DNA of 64,000 nt, from positions 992,001-1,056,000 of the forward strand of contig NZ_JAWQJT010000002.1 of the NCBI RefSeq assembly GCF_033441515.1. Direction: 5' to 3'. Of the stretch, positions 40,635-49,236 are shown piece by piece. Made by a program: the position numbers and the translations under genes. The notes under the pieces were generated by a model that was given only the letters and a program-made list of their open reading frames with translations, had not been told where the DNA came from and did not search any database. Position 1 is the stretch's first letter. The number at the start of each line of letters is the position of its first letter. The stretch is from Amycolatopsis solani (GTDB lineage Bacteria; Actinomycetota; Actinomycetes; Mycobacteriales; Pseudonocardiaceae).

Positions 40635-41615
40635 ATGACCCTCACCCGCCGCGGCCTGCTGGCCGGGACCGCCGCGCTCGGCGCGGCCGCACTCCTGCCC
40701 GGGGCCGCCACCGCCGCACCGGCCGGGTTCCCGGACTATCGGTACCAGCGCCTGGCCCTGGTGAAGAGCAAGCTGCGCTACAACCCGACCGGCGAGCTCA
40801 TCTTCCCGTGCGTCCGCGGCACCAAAGACCGCATCCCGGGCGCGCTCGCCGCGTACTACCTCTACTACGCCCCGCACGACGCACCCGGCGGGATCTGCCT
40901 GGCGTACGCGAATTCCCTCGACGAGGAGTTCACCGAGTACGCGGGCAACCCGATCATCAAGAACTCGTGGGCCGGCGAGTACTCGGTCAGCCACGTCTCC
41001 TCCCCGCACGCGCTGTGGAACGACGACGTCCAGCGGCTCTACCTGTACTTCCACGGCGAAAACACCGTGACGCGGCTGGCCAGCTCGGCCGACGGCATCC
41101 ACTTCACCTACGAGAAGGAGGTCCTCTCGACGCGGCTGCAGCCCGCGGGCACCACCGAAACGTCGTACGCCCGCGTGTTCCGCCACGACCTGACGGCGAA
41201 GAACGCCCGGTACGTCATGGTGTTCATGCTCAACAACACGACCAACCACCGCGACATCGGCTGGGGCTGGTCGGCCGACGCGCTGAACTGGACGTTCGCG
41301 CAGACGCCGCTGGTGCGGCACACCGACGTCGGCGCGTCGGACATCGGCGGCCCGCACCTGCTCTTCCGGAACGGCAGCACGTACGTCGTCTACAACACCG
41401 ACATCGCCCACGGCGGCAAGCTGATGATCACCGAGGTCGGCAACGACTTCTCGAAGCGCACCCACCTCGGGGTGTTCCACACCCCGCTGTCCGGAGCGCC
41501 GGACAACGGGCGCTGCGCGGCGCCGAGCTTCGGCACCTACCAGGGCCGCGAGTACATGATCTACGAGGCGGGCGCGCGGCTCGCCGGGAACATCGCCATC
41601 GCCCGCGCGGTCTGA
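40635..41615 (+). CDS. Tat-exported protein with five-bladed beta-propeller glycosidase-like fold
   Basis: 326 aa. Twin-arginine signal TRRGLLAGTAALGAAALL, cleavage near AATAAPAG. The rest is built of repeated strands with features seen in GH43/GH32/GH130-like propellers: FPCVRGTKDRIPGALAAYYL, SSPHALWNDDVQRLYLYFHG, DIGGPHLLFRNGSTYVVY. I cannot assign a GH family or name the catalytic acids. Export through Tat suggests it folds in the cytoplasm first. AAGGAG precedes ATG 40635. Next to the cellulases, so a side-chain-removing role is plausible but unproven. Confidence 0.65.
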   Translation: MTLTRRGLLAGTAALGAAALLPGAATAAPAGFPDYRYQRLALVKSKLRYNPTGELIFPCVRGTKDRIPGALAAYYLYYAPHDAPGGICLAYANSLDEEFTEYAGNPIIKNSWAGEYSVSHVSSPHALWNDDVQRLYLYFHGENTVTRLASSADGIHFTYEKEVLSTRLQPAGTTETSYARVFRHDLTAKNARYVMVFMLNNTTNHRDIGWGWSADALNWTFAQTPLVRHTDVGASDIGGPHLLFRNGSTYVVYNTDIAHGGKLMITEVGNDFSKRTHLGVFHTPLSGAPDNGRCAAPSFGTYQGREYMIYEAGARLAGNIAIARAV

Positions 41616-41637
41616 GCCCCGGTGGCAGGATGCGGCC

Positions 41638-42813
41638 ATGCTCTCGCTGCCCCTCGACGGCGTCACCGTCGTGTCCTGTGAACAGGCGGTCGCCGCCCCG
41701 CTGGCCACCCGGCACCTCGCCGACCTGGGTGCCCGGGTGCTCAAAGTCGAACGGCCGGGCAGCGGCGACTTCGCCCGCGCCTACGACGAAACCGTGCACG
41801 GCCAGTCCAGCCACTTCGTCTGGCTCAACCGGTCGAAGGAGAGCGTCACCCTCGACCTCAAGAGCGAGGCGGCGGGCGAGGTCATGGCGGCACTGCTGGA
41901 CCGGGCCGACGTGTTCGTGCAGAACTTCGCCCCGGGCGTCGCCGAGCGCCTCGGCCTCGGCGCGGCCGGGCTCCGCGCGTCCCGGCCGCGGCTGATCACG
42001 TGCTCGGTGTCGGGGTACGGCTCGAGCGGGCCCTACCGCGACGCGAAGGCGTACGACCTGCTCATCCAGTCCGAAGCCGGGCTGGTGTCGGTGACCGGCT
42101 CGGCTTCGGAGCCGGCGAAAAGCGGCATCCCGGCGGCGGACATCGGCGCCGGGATGTACGCCTTCTCCGGCATCCTGTCCGCGCTCTACGACCGCGAGCG
42201 CACCGGGCAGGGCACCGAGCTGGAGGTCAGCCTGTTCGACTCGCTCGTCGAGTGGATGGGATTTCCGCTCTACTACGCCGGTTACGGCGGGACGCCGCCC
42301 CCGCGGACCGGCACCAGCCACCCCGCGATCGCGCCCTACGGCACGTTCGCCGCGGGCGACGGGACCGAGCTGGTGCTGGCCGTGCAGAACGAGCGCGAGT
42401 GGGCGGCGTTCTGCGAGTACGCGGTCGAGCGCCCGGCCTGGGTGACCGACGAGCGGTTCGCGACCGGCAGCGCCCGCGTCGCGAACCGGCCCGCGCTGGA
42501 ACGGGAGATCGACGCGATCTTCGCCGGGCTGACCGGCGCCGAGCTGGAGGCGCGGCTGGCGAAGGGCCGGATCGCGCACGCCCGCCGCCGCGAGCTGACG
42601 GATGTCCTGGCCCACCCACAGCTCACGGCCCGCGACCGGTTCACGGAGGTGGCGACGCCGGGCGGCCCGATCCGGGCGACGCTGCCGCCGATCACCGTGC
42701 CCGGGCGCGAGCCGCGGATGGACCCGGTCCCGGCCGTGGGCGAGCACACCGACGCGGTGCTGCGGGAGTTCGGCCTCGACCCGGAAGCGTTGCGGCGTCA
42801 GGGAGCCGTGTAG
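41638..42813 (+). CDS. Class III CoA transferase (CaiB/BaiF/Frc family)
   Basis: 391 aa. Family motifs: LSLPLDGVTVVSCEQAVAAPLATRHLADLGARV near the N-terminus, CSVSGYGSSGPYRD followed by AYDLLIQSEAGL, whose Asp is the CoA-thioester-forming residue, and VSLFDSLVEWM. It moves CoA between carboxylic acids without ping-pong enzyme-CoA release. Substrates cannot be read from the sequence. ATG 41638, 22 bases after the propeller gene; tail-to-tail with a CitE-like lyase, which would suit a dicarboxylate-CoA pathway. Confidence 0.92.
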   Translation: MLSLPLDGVTVVSCEQAVAAPLATRHLADLGARVLKVERPGSGDFARAYDETVHGQSSHFVWLNRSKESVTLDLKSEAAGEVMAALLDRADVFVQNFAPGVAERLGLGAAGLRASRPRLITCSVSGYGSSGPYRDAKAYDLLIQSEAGLVSVTGSASEPAKSGIPAADIGAGMYAFSGILSALYDRERTGQGTELEVSLFDSLVEWMGFPLYYAGYGGTPPPRTGTSHPAIAPYGTFAAGDGTELVLAVQNEREWAAFCEYAVERPAWVTDERFATGSARVANRPALEREIDAIFAGLTGAELEARLAKGRIAHARRRELTDVLAHPQLTARDRFTEVATPGGPIRATLPPITVPGREPRMDPVPAVGEHTDAVLREFGLDPEALRRQGAV

Positions 42814-42823
42814 CGCGAGGAAG

Positions 42824-43582
42824 TCACTCCCCCAAGATGCGCCGGGCCCGCTCCAGCACCGGCTTGTCCACCATCTTCCCGTCCACAGTGGACACCGAAT
42901 CCCCCGCCACGACGACCCGGCGCGCCCACTCGCGTTCGGCTTCGGTCGGCTCGAACCCCGCCCTGACCACGGCGATCTGCCGCGGGTGGACACACAGCTT
43001 TCCGCCGAAGCCCAGCCGGCGGGCGTACCGGACGTCGGCGGCCAGCCGCTCGTCGTCGCGCAGGTCCGTCGTGACGCCGTCCACCGGTGGGGCCAGCCCC
43101 GCCGCCGCGCTCGCGATCACCAGCCGCGAGCGCGCGTAGGCGAACGGCTCCGGGTCTTCGGGCTCGACGCCGAGTTCCGCGGCCAGGTCGACGTTCCCGA
43201 ACGCCAGCCGCGCCACCGACGGGACGGCGGCCAGCTCGCCGGCCCGTTCGACCCCTCGCGCGGTCTCGACCAAGGCCACCACTTCGCGGAACCCGGCCAG
43301 CGCCCCCGGCGTCTCCGCCTTCGGCACCATGACGGGCACGCCGCGCGCGGCCACCAGCGCGGCGTCGGCCTCGAACCACGGGGTGCCCGGGGCGTTGATC
43401 CGGACCATCGCCTGGCCGCCGCCGGCCAGCCATTCGCCGGCCGCCGCGCGGGCCTCGTCCTTGTCCCCCGGCGCGACGGCGTCCTCGAGGTCCAGGAGCA
43501 CGACGTCGGCGCCACTGGCCGCGGCCTTGCCGAAGCGGTCGGGCCGGTCGCCGGGCACGAACAGGAACGTCGTCGCCGTCAT
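42824..43582 (-). CDS. CitE-like HpcH/HpaI family lyase
   Basis: 252 aa TIM barrel. Motifs FLFVPGDRPDRFGKAAASG, LLDLEDAVAPGDK (metal-binding Asp/Glu), VRINAPGTPW, MVPKAETPG and GKLCVHPRQIAVV are those of the CitE branch that cleaves citramalyl-CoA, malyl-CoA or related thioesters. Stand-alone CitE proteins do not belong to citrate lyase complexes. Shorter than some homologues but with all core motifs. ATG 43582. Confidence 0.9.
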   Translation of the reverse strand: MTATTFLFVPGDRPDRFGKAAASGADVVLLDLEDAVAPGDKDEARAAAGEWLAGGGQAMVRINAPGTPWFEADAALVAARGVPVMVPKAETPGALAGFREVVALVETARGVERAGELAAVPSVARLAFGNVDLAAELGVEPEDPEPFAYARSRLVIASAAAGLAPPVDGVTTDLRDDERLAADVRYARRLGFGGKLCVHPRQIAVVRAGFEPTEAEREWARRVVVAGDSVSTVDGKMVDKPVLERARRILGE

Positions 43583-43684
43583 GATGCCCCGAAGGTATCA
43601 AAGACGCCGGAAAGGGTCTTGGACGCGGCGGCCGGGTGCGGCCGAGAGTGGAGGGCGAACCACCACGACCACGAAGGGTTGGCA

Positions 43685-44530
43685 ATGAAGGTCTTCCTCA
43701 CCGGCGGCTCCGGGTACGTCGGCCGCTCGACCGTCCGGGCGCTCGTGCGCGACGGGCACGAGGTGAGCGCGCTGGCCCGCAGCGACGCCGCGGCGCGCAC
43801 GCTCACCGGACTCGGCGCGCGACCGGTCCCGGGCGGGCTGACGGACACCGGCGTCCTCCGCGACGCCGCGGCTTCGGCCGACGGCGTCGTCCACCTCGGC
43901 CAGCACTACGGCGACGACACCGCCGCCGTCGACCGCGCGGCCGCGGACGCGCTGCAGGACGGCCTCGGCGACCGCGGGCCGTACGTGCACACCGGCGGCG
44001 TCTGGGTGTACGGCGACACCGGCGGTGTGGTCGACGAGGACGCGCCCCAGTCGCCGCCGTCGATCACGGCGTGGCGCCGTGCCAACGAGGACCGGGTCCT
44101 CTCCCGCGGCGGCCACCCCGTGCTCGTCATGCCCGGCCTGGTCTTCGGCCTCGGCGGCGGGCTCGTCGAGGCGTTCTTCGCCGGGCCCGGGCGCGCGGCG
44201 GGTGCTGTCCCCGTGATCGGCGACGGCGCCAACCACTGGGCTCTCGTGCACGTCGAGGACATCGCCGAGCTCTACGTGCTCGCCCTGCGGGCGCCGGCGA
44301 AATCGGTGTACGCGGGGGTGAGCCAGAACGTCCCGGCGCGGGACGTCGCCGCGGCCCTTACGCACGCCGGGGGTCGCGTCGAGCACCTCTCGATCGAGGA
44401 GGCGGTGGACCGGATGGGTCCGAACGCCGAGGCGTTCGCGCTGGACCAGCGGCTGACCGCGGCCCGGGCGCGGCGGGAACTCGGCTGGGCGCCACGGCAC
44501 GTCGACGCCGTCGCGGAACTGCGGGGGTAA
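43685..44530 (+). CDS. NAD(P)-dependent epimerase/reductase, extended SDR
   Basis: 281 aa. Rossmann motif MKVFLTGGSGYVGRSTVRALV, then VVHLGQHYGDD. The position of the usual YxxxK is occupied by a GVWVYGDTGG segment and no clear YxxxK is seen, so it belongs to the atypical NAD(P)H-binding group. IGDGANHWALVHVEDIAELYVLA is the typical C-terminal substrate region. Possibly a small-molecule reductase or a regulatory NmrA-like protein. Monocistronic; ATG 43685. Confidence 0.85.
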   Translation: MKVFLTGGSGYVGRSTVRALVRDGHEVSALARSDAAARTLTGLGARPVPGGLTDTGVLRDAAASADGVVHLGQHYGDDTAAVDRAAADALQDGLGDRGPYVHTGGVWVYGDTGGVVDEDAPQSPPSITAWRRANEDRVLSRGGHPVLVMPGLVFGLGGGLVEAFFAGPGRAAGAVPVIGDGANHWALVHVEDIAELYVLALRAPAKSVYAGVSQNVPARDVAAALTHAGGRVEHLSIEEAVDRMGPNAEAFALDQRLTAARARRELGWAPRHVDAVAELRG

Positions 44531-44627
44531 GGGGTCCGCCCCGGCCGGAGTGCGTGTTCGCCCGATGCAGCCGGGGCGGCCTCAGCACGATCGTGGACTC
44601 CATCGTCCGACGGAGTGAGGGATCGGC

Positions 44628-44900
44628 ATGCGAGGCGACTGGATCTACGACTGGGCCAAGGTGGAGATGGAGTACCGGGCGGGCCCCACCCCCGCGGTGG
44701 CCCCGCCCCGCCGTCCTTCGAAGCTGTGGCAGGCCCTGCGGGCGGGCCTGTTCCCGGGGCGGCGGCCTCACCGCGACTCGGCGACGATCTCCGCGAACTC
44801 GGTGATCAGCGGCGACCGGCGGGTGGCCACCCACGCGACGCACACCTCGTTCGGTGGCAGATCTTCGACCGGCACGTGCGCGACGCCGGGCCGGGTGTAG
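44628..44900 (+). CDS. Possible small protein overlapping the lysR 3' end
   Basis: 90 codons. The first 46 (MRGDWIYDWAKVEMEYRAG... to LFPGRR) lie outside lysR and look protein-like, with GAGGGA upstream of ATG 44628. The remaining codons are antisense to lysR and probably without selection. No recognised family. It may be a genuine short cytoplasmic protein with a read-on tail, or spurious. Confidence 0.3.
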   Translation: MRGDWIYDWAKVEMEYRAGPTPAVAPPRRPSKLWQALRAGLFPGRRPHRDSATISANSVISGDRRVATHATHTSFGGRSSTGTCATPGRV

Positions 44901-45625
44901 TACGCCGACGTCGACCGCGGCACGACGGCGATGCCCCGCCCGGCGGCGACGTGCTCCAGCTTCTCTTCGACGCTGCGGAACTCCCGCCGCGGCGGGGGCG
45001 GGCCGTCGCGCAGCTCGACCGCGATGTCGCGCCACTCCGGGACGGCGTCCGGATCGTTGAGCACGTGCTCGTCGGCCAGATCGGCGACGCGCACCGACTC
45101 CTTGCCCGCCAGCCGGTGGCCGGCCCGCACCACGGCCACCCGCGGCTCGGTGAACCACGGCCGGACGCTCAGCCCGCGCCGGTCCACCGGGAGGCGGATC
45201 ACGCTGACGTCGGCGCGGCCGTCGTGCAGCACCTCGGTCTGGTCCTCCCACGTCGTGCGCAGCAGCTCGACCGCGACGCCGGGGTGGCGCGCCGACAGCG
45301 CCTCGACCGCTTCGGTGACCGTGAGGCCCGGCATGAAGGCCACGGTGAACGTCCCGCGGGCGGCCGTCGCGACCCGGCGGCGCAGCGCTTCGGCCGAGGC
45401 CAGCAGCGGACGCGCGTCCGCCAGGAGCTGACGGCCCGCGTCGGTGAGTTCGGTGGAGCGCTGGTCCCGCCGGAACAACCGCGCCCGCAGCTCCGTCTCC
45501 AGCGCCCGGATCTGCCGCGACAGCACCGGCTGCGCGATGTGCAGCCGCGCGGCGGCGCGGCCGAAGTGCAGTTCCTCGGCGACCGCGACGAAGTAACGCA
45601 GCTTGCGCAGGTCGACGTCGGTCAC
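44768..45625 (-). CDS. LysR family transcriptional regulator
   Basis: 285 aa. N-terminal winged helix VDLRKLRYFVAVAEELHFGRAAARLHIAQPVLSRQI (classic LysR helix-turn-helix), then a periplasmic-binding-protein-like effector domain (about 90-285). GTG 45625 overlaps the hydrolase stop by 4 bases (GTGA). Unlike most LysR genes it is downstream of, and co-directional with, its presumed target operon, so it may respond to that hydrolase's substrate or product. Confidence 0.9.
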   Translation of the reverse strand: MTDVDLRKLRYFVAVAEELHFGRAAARLHIAQPVLSRQIRALETELRARLFRRDQRSTELTDAGRQLLADARPLLASAEALRRRVATAARGTFTVAFMPGLTVTEAVEALSARHPGVAVELLRTTWEDQTEVLHDGRADVSVIRLPVDRRGLSVRPWFTEPRVAVVRAGHRLAGKESVRVADLADEHVLNDPDAVPEWRDIAVELRDGPPPPRREFRSVEEKLEHVAAGRGIAVVPRSTSAYYTRPGVAHVPVEDLPPNEVCVAWVATRRSPLITEFAEIVAESR

Positions 45626-46392
45626 GCGTGTGCCTCGAGGAACTTCAGCAGGTGCGGGTTCACCGCCGCCGCGTCGGTGAAGCTGAGGAAGTGGGCGCCG
45701 CCCTCGACGACGACCAGTGGCTCGGCCGCGGGCAGCGCGTCCGCCAGCTCCGCCGCGCGCTCGACCGGGTAGGCGAGGTCCGCCGAGCCGTGCAGGACCA
45801 GCGCCGGGCACGAGATTTCGCCCGCGCGCGCCAGCACGGCGTCCCGGTCGACGAGCGCGTGCATGGCCGGCGTCAGCTGCGCGGGCGGCACCGCGGCCCA
45901 GCGCTCCTTCCACTCCGCCACGTCGAAGTCGCCGAAGCAGATCCGCGCGACGCCGTCGAGCACCTCGGGCGGAGCGCCGCCGGACACCCACGCGTCCAGC
46001 ACCGCCCGGTAGCCGGCCGCGACGGCGGGGTCCTCCGCGGCCGCCGACGTGCCCAGCACCGCGAGGGCGCGGATCCGCGCGGGGGCCAGCAGCGCCAGCC
46101 GCAGCGCGACGAAGCCGCCCTGGCTGGTCCCGACGACCGCCGCACGCTCGACGCCGAGGTGGTCGAGCACGCCCAGGACGTCCCGGGCGACGTCCCAGTA
46201 GTCGAACGGCCCGCCGGCGGGGGTGCCGCCGTGCCCGCGCTCGTCGACGGTGACGCACCGGAAACCCTCGAACGCCGCCAGCTGCGGGGCGAACATCCGG
46301 CCGTCCATCAGGAAGCTGTGCAGGAGCACGACCACCGGGCCCGGACCGCCGTGGTCGGTGTAGGCCACTTCGCGCCCGCCGATGAGCGTCAT
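45622..46392 (-). CDS. Alpha/beta hydrolase
   Basis: 256 aa. Oxyanion motif LLHSFLMDGRMF, nucleophile elbow GTSQGG (S90), acid Asp in LHGSADLAYP, and histidine in EGGAHFLSFTD. Similar to 3-oxoadipate enol-lactonase/esterase-type proteins; substrate undetermined. Between a DoxX-like membrane gene and a LysR gene in one minus-strand operon. ATG 46392. Confidence 0.88.
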   Translation of the reverse strand: MTLIGGREVAYTDHGGPGPVVVLLHSFLMDGRMFAPQLAAFEGFRCVTVDERGHGGTPAGGPFDYWDVARDVLGVLDHLGVERAAVVGTSQGGFVALRLALLAPARIRALAVLGTSAAAEDPAVAAGYRAVLDAWVSGGAPPEVLDGVARICFGDFDVAEWKERWAAVPPAQLTPAMHALVDRDAVLARAGEISCPALVLHGSADLAYPVERAAELADALPAAEPLVVVEGGAHFLSFTDAAAVNPHLLKFLEAHA

Positions 46393-46409
46393 CGCACCTC
46401 CGGATCTGT

Positions 46410-46778
46410 TCAGCCGGCGAACCGGCCGATCGCCACGAACGCCGCCAGCACGAGCAGCACGGCGTTCATCGGCAGCGCCTTGGTTTCCTTGCGCCGTGCG
46501 TGCACGATGATCGCACCGATCTGGACCACCGCCAGTCCGGTCGCGGCCAGCGGGGTCAGCACCGGCGCGATGTCCAGCGCCCACGGCAGGATCAGCCCGA
46601 TCGCGCCGAGGATCTCCACCGCGCCGATGCCCTTCACCGCCGCGCCGGAGAAGTCCGCCGTCCAGCCCATGTTCGGGTTTTCCAGCAGCTTCTCGCGCGG
46701 GGTCGCGAGCTTCATGCCGCCCGCGCCGAGGTACAGCGCGGCGAGCACACCCGACACGACCCACAGGACGACGTTCAC
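46410..46778 (-). CDS. DoxX-like membrane protein
   Basis: 122 aa with four hydrophobic spans (about 1-20, 45-65, 70-90, 98-118). Motif GAGGMKLATPREKL between spans 1 and 2 is characteristic of the DoxX/DUF4870-like group, possibly linked to quinone or thiol redox stress. GTG 46778 is preferred because GGAGG is 5 bases upstream; GTG 46784 lies within the ribosome site. First gene of the operon with the hydrolase and LysR. Confidence 0.82.
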   Translation of the reverse strand: MNVVLWVVSGVLAALYLGAGGMKLATPREKLLENPNMGWTADFSGAAVKGIGAVEILGAIGLILPWALDIAPVLTPLAATGLAVVQIGAIIVHARRKETKALPMNAVLLVLAAFVAIGRFAG

Positions 46779-46800
46779 GGCCACCTCCGGTCCGAAGAAA

Positions 46801-46815
46801 GTAGTTGAACACTAC
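46801..46815. promoter_or_regulatory. Inverted repeat GTAGTTGAACACTAC upstream of the DoxX operon
   Basis: Arms GTAGT/ACTAC with a TTGAA-type centre, about 22 bases before the DoxX start, in a local AT-rich patch. Candidate operator/promoter; the binding regulator is unknown. Confidence 0.45.
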
Positions 46816-46837
46816 ACCTTTTTCCGGAGGATGCGCC

Positions 46838-49138
46838 TCAGCTCGGCTGGACCGTGACCGACCCGCCCGGCCGCAGGGTGATCACGCGGTTCCAGGCCCC
46901 GGCGCGGACCTCGGTCCGGGTGCCGCCGACGCTGCGGATCACCGCCTTCGTGACCTTCCCGGCCCGCCAGGAGAGGTCGACCTCGAACCCGCCGCGCGCG
47001 CCGATGCCGGTCACCCGGCCCGAGCCCGCCCAGGCCGCGGGCAGCGCCGGCAGCAGTTCCAGCACCCCCGGCCGCGAGTACACGAGCATCTCCACCATCG
47101 CGGCCGGCGCGCCGAGGTTCGCGTCGATCTGGAAAATCGTGTAGCTGCCCTGGCTGTACATGTCGAAGAAGTTCGGCGCGGTCCCGTTGCCGTTGGCCAC
47201 CGACGGCCGCAGCACCGTGAGCAGCAGCTGGTACGCGCGGTCGGCGTCCTTGAGCCGGGCCCAGCAGGCCGACCGCCACGCGGTCGCCCAGCCGTAGCTG
47301 TCCATGCCCCGCGCGATCAGCAGCGCGCGCACGCCGTCGAGCAGTTCCGGCGGCGCTGTGTCGGAGGCGATCCGGTCGCCGGGGAAGAACCCGATCAGCG
47401 GGGACAGGTGCCGGTGCGTGGTCTCGCCGAGGTTGTCCGGCGACATCCACTCTTCGAGCCAGCCGGTCGTGGGGCTGACCTCCGGCAGGTACAGCTTCCG
47501 CTGCAGCCCGGCGATCCGGTCGCCGTACGCGCGGTCCCGCCCCAGCACCGCGACGGCTTCGCGGTAGTGCTCGAACAGGTCCCAGACGATCTCCTGGCTG
47601 TAGGTGTTCCCGCGGGTGTCCTGCGGGCCGTGCTCCGGCGACCAGTCGTGGTCGTCGACCAGGACTTGGCGCCCGCCGACCGTCATCGGCAGCAGCCGCG
47701 CCTCCCAGAACTCGCACGCGCCCTTGAGCAGCGGGTAGATCCGCGCGAGGTAGGCCTTGTCCTGGGTGAAGGCGTAGTGGTCCCAGAGCGAGTTGCACAG
47801 CCAGGCGTTGCCGCCCGGGTGCCACCACCAGCCGGAACCGCCGTAGATGTTGGTGGAGAACGCGACCGCCCAGCCGCCGATCTTGCCGCTGGTGTTCCGG
47901 AACCTGTTGCGGGGATCGTTGAACAGGCGGTTCGTGGTGGCCGTCCACACGGGAAGCTGCGCGAGGCAGTAGTCCGCCAGTGCAGTGAAGCTCCCGGGCA
48001 GCCCCGCCCGGTCGGCCAGCCAGTAGTTCATCTGGACGTTGATGTCGGTGTGGTAGTCGCTCATCCAGTCGGGCGTGTTGTTGTTCTGCCAGAGGCCCTG
48101 CAGGCCCATCGGCAGGCCGTCGCGCGACCCGGTGATGGTCAGGTAGCGCCCGAACTGCAGGTAGCTCGCCTCGAGTTCGGGGTCGGCGGTCGCCGGGTCG
48201 TCGTGCCGGGCCAGCAGCCGCGACCACGTGTCCAGCGCGCGCTTGGCCGGCGGCGACTGGCCGAGGTCGACGGCCATCCGGTCGTAGAGCCGCCGGTAGT
48301 CGGCGACGTGCGTGGCCAGCAAGGCGCCACCCCCGGCCCGCAGGGCGTTCGACGCCTTCTGCTTCGCGAGCGCCCGCGGGTCCAGGGAAGCGTCGAGGAA
48401 CTTCCGGGCCGCGTCGGGCACGTAGTTCGTGCCGCCGCTGAGGACGATGACGACTTCGCGCTTCCCGCTGAAGGTCACGTCACCGGCCGCGGTGCACGCG
48501 TACTTCAGGCCGTTGGCGAACTCGCCGGTGAACGCCGCCGCGCCGGACGTGGTCTCGCCGCGGGTGGGCTCCAGCCTGACCGAGCCGGTCATCGGACCAC
48601 CGGTGAGCCGGACGACCACGACGTCGTCGGGGTGGCTCACGAAGTACTCGCGGCGGTACCGCACGCCCTGGTGCCGGTAGGTGATCACGACGACGCCGTT
48701 GCTGAGGTCGAGCGTGCGGCGGTAGTCGGTGACGCCGGTGTGCGCGGGGACGGCGATCCGGACCTTCGCGAGCAGGCCGAGGGTGCCGAACTTCTCGCGC
48801 TCGTAGGGGAACTGGCCGTCGTCTTCGAGGACGTCGTTGACGCCCCCGGTCCACAGCGACGCGTCGGAGAGATAGAGGAAGTCGGCGGCGGGGTCGCCGC
48901 CCACGAGGGCACCGATCCGACCATTGCCGATCGGCAGGCCCTGTTCGATGATCTTGTCCTCGGCCGCGGGAGCCGGGTACCACAGCGTCGTCGCCCGGCC
49001 GTCCGGCACGAGGTCCGCCTCAGCGGGACGCAGCACATCCGCGCTGGCCACGAAGGGAGGAATGGCGCTGAAGGCGAGGCCGGCGCCGACCGCGCCACCC
49101 AGCTTGAAGAACGTACGGCGAGAGGGAGGGTTCGACAT
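46838..49138 (-). CDS. Tat-exported GH95 alpha-L-fucosidase family protein
   Basis: 766 aa. Twin-arginine signal SRRTFFKLGGAVGAGLAF, then the GH95 N-terminal beta-sandwich (LPIGNGRIGALVGG) and the (alpha/alpha)6 barrel with NNNTPDWMSDYHTDINVQMNYW-region asparagines, the acid Glu in DWSPEHGPQD, and SACWARLKDADRAY. GH95 enzymes are inverting 1,2-alpha-L-fucosidases or L-galactosidases; some act on plant xyloglucan, which would match the cellulase locus. The start ATG 49138 gives the Tat signal at the N-terminus. The C-terminal beta domain is complete. Confidence 0.93.
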   Translation of the reverse strand: MSNPPSRRTFFKLGGAVGAGLAFSAIPPFVASADVLRPAEADLVPDGRATTLWYPAPAAEDKIIEQGLPIGNGRIGALVGGDPAADFLYLSDASLWTGGVNDVLEDDGQFPYEREKFGTLGLLAKVRIAVPAHTGVTDYRRTLDLSNGVVVITYRHQGVRYRREYFVSHPDDVVVVRLTGGPMTGSVRLEPTRGETTSGAAAFTGEFANGLKYACTAAGDVTFSGKREVVIVLSGGTNYVPDAARKFLDASLDPRALAKQKASNALRAGGGALLATHVADYRRLYDRMAVDLGQSPPAKRALDTWSRLLARHDDPATADPELEASYLQFGRYLTITGSRDGLPMGLQGLWQNNNTPDWMSDYHTDINVQMNYWLADRAGLPGSFTALADYCLAQLPVWTATTNRLFNDPRNRFRNTSGKIGGWAVAFSTNIYGGSGWWWHPGGNAWLCNSLWDHYAFTQDKAYLARIYPLLKGACEFWEARLLPMTVGGRQVLVDDHDWSPEHGPQDTRGNTYSQEIVWDLFEHYREAVAVLGRDRAYGDRIAGLQRKLYLPEVSPTTGWLEEWMSPDNLGETTHRHLSPLIGFFPGDRIASDTAPPELLDGVRALLIARGMDSYGWATAWRSACWARLKDADRAYQLLLTVLRPSVANGNGTAPNFFDMYSQGSYTIFQIDANLGAPAAMVEMLVYSRPGVLELLPALPAAWAGSGRVTGIGARGGFEVDLSWRAGKVTKAVIRSVGGTRTEVRAGAWNRVITLRPGGSVTVQPS

Positions 49139-49236
49139 GTCGGATCCGTTCGGCGTTGAAGGCAGGACCGGCGTGCAGCCCGCCAAACATATGACCTATC
49201 CGACAGCGCGGTCAAGAATCTTCGTAATTAATCCGA
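49139..49236 (-). promoter_or_regulatory. AT-rich promoter region of the GH95 gene
   Basis: Contains CATATG at 49187, TCTTCGTAATTAATCCGATTACATATG ending at about 49245, much richer in A/T than neighbours. It likely holds the promoter; no clear operator palindrome was found beyond the two CATATG hexamers. Confidence 0.4.

Noticed and set aside
42824..43582. Citrate lyase beta subunit of a citrate lyase complex
   Set aside because: No citD or citF neighbours; stand-alone CitE-like lyase is the better call.
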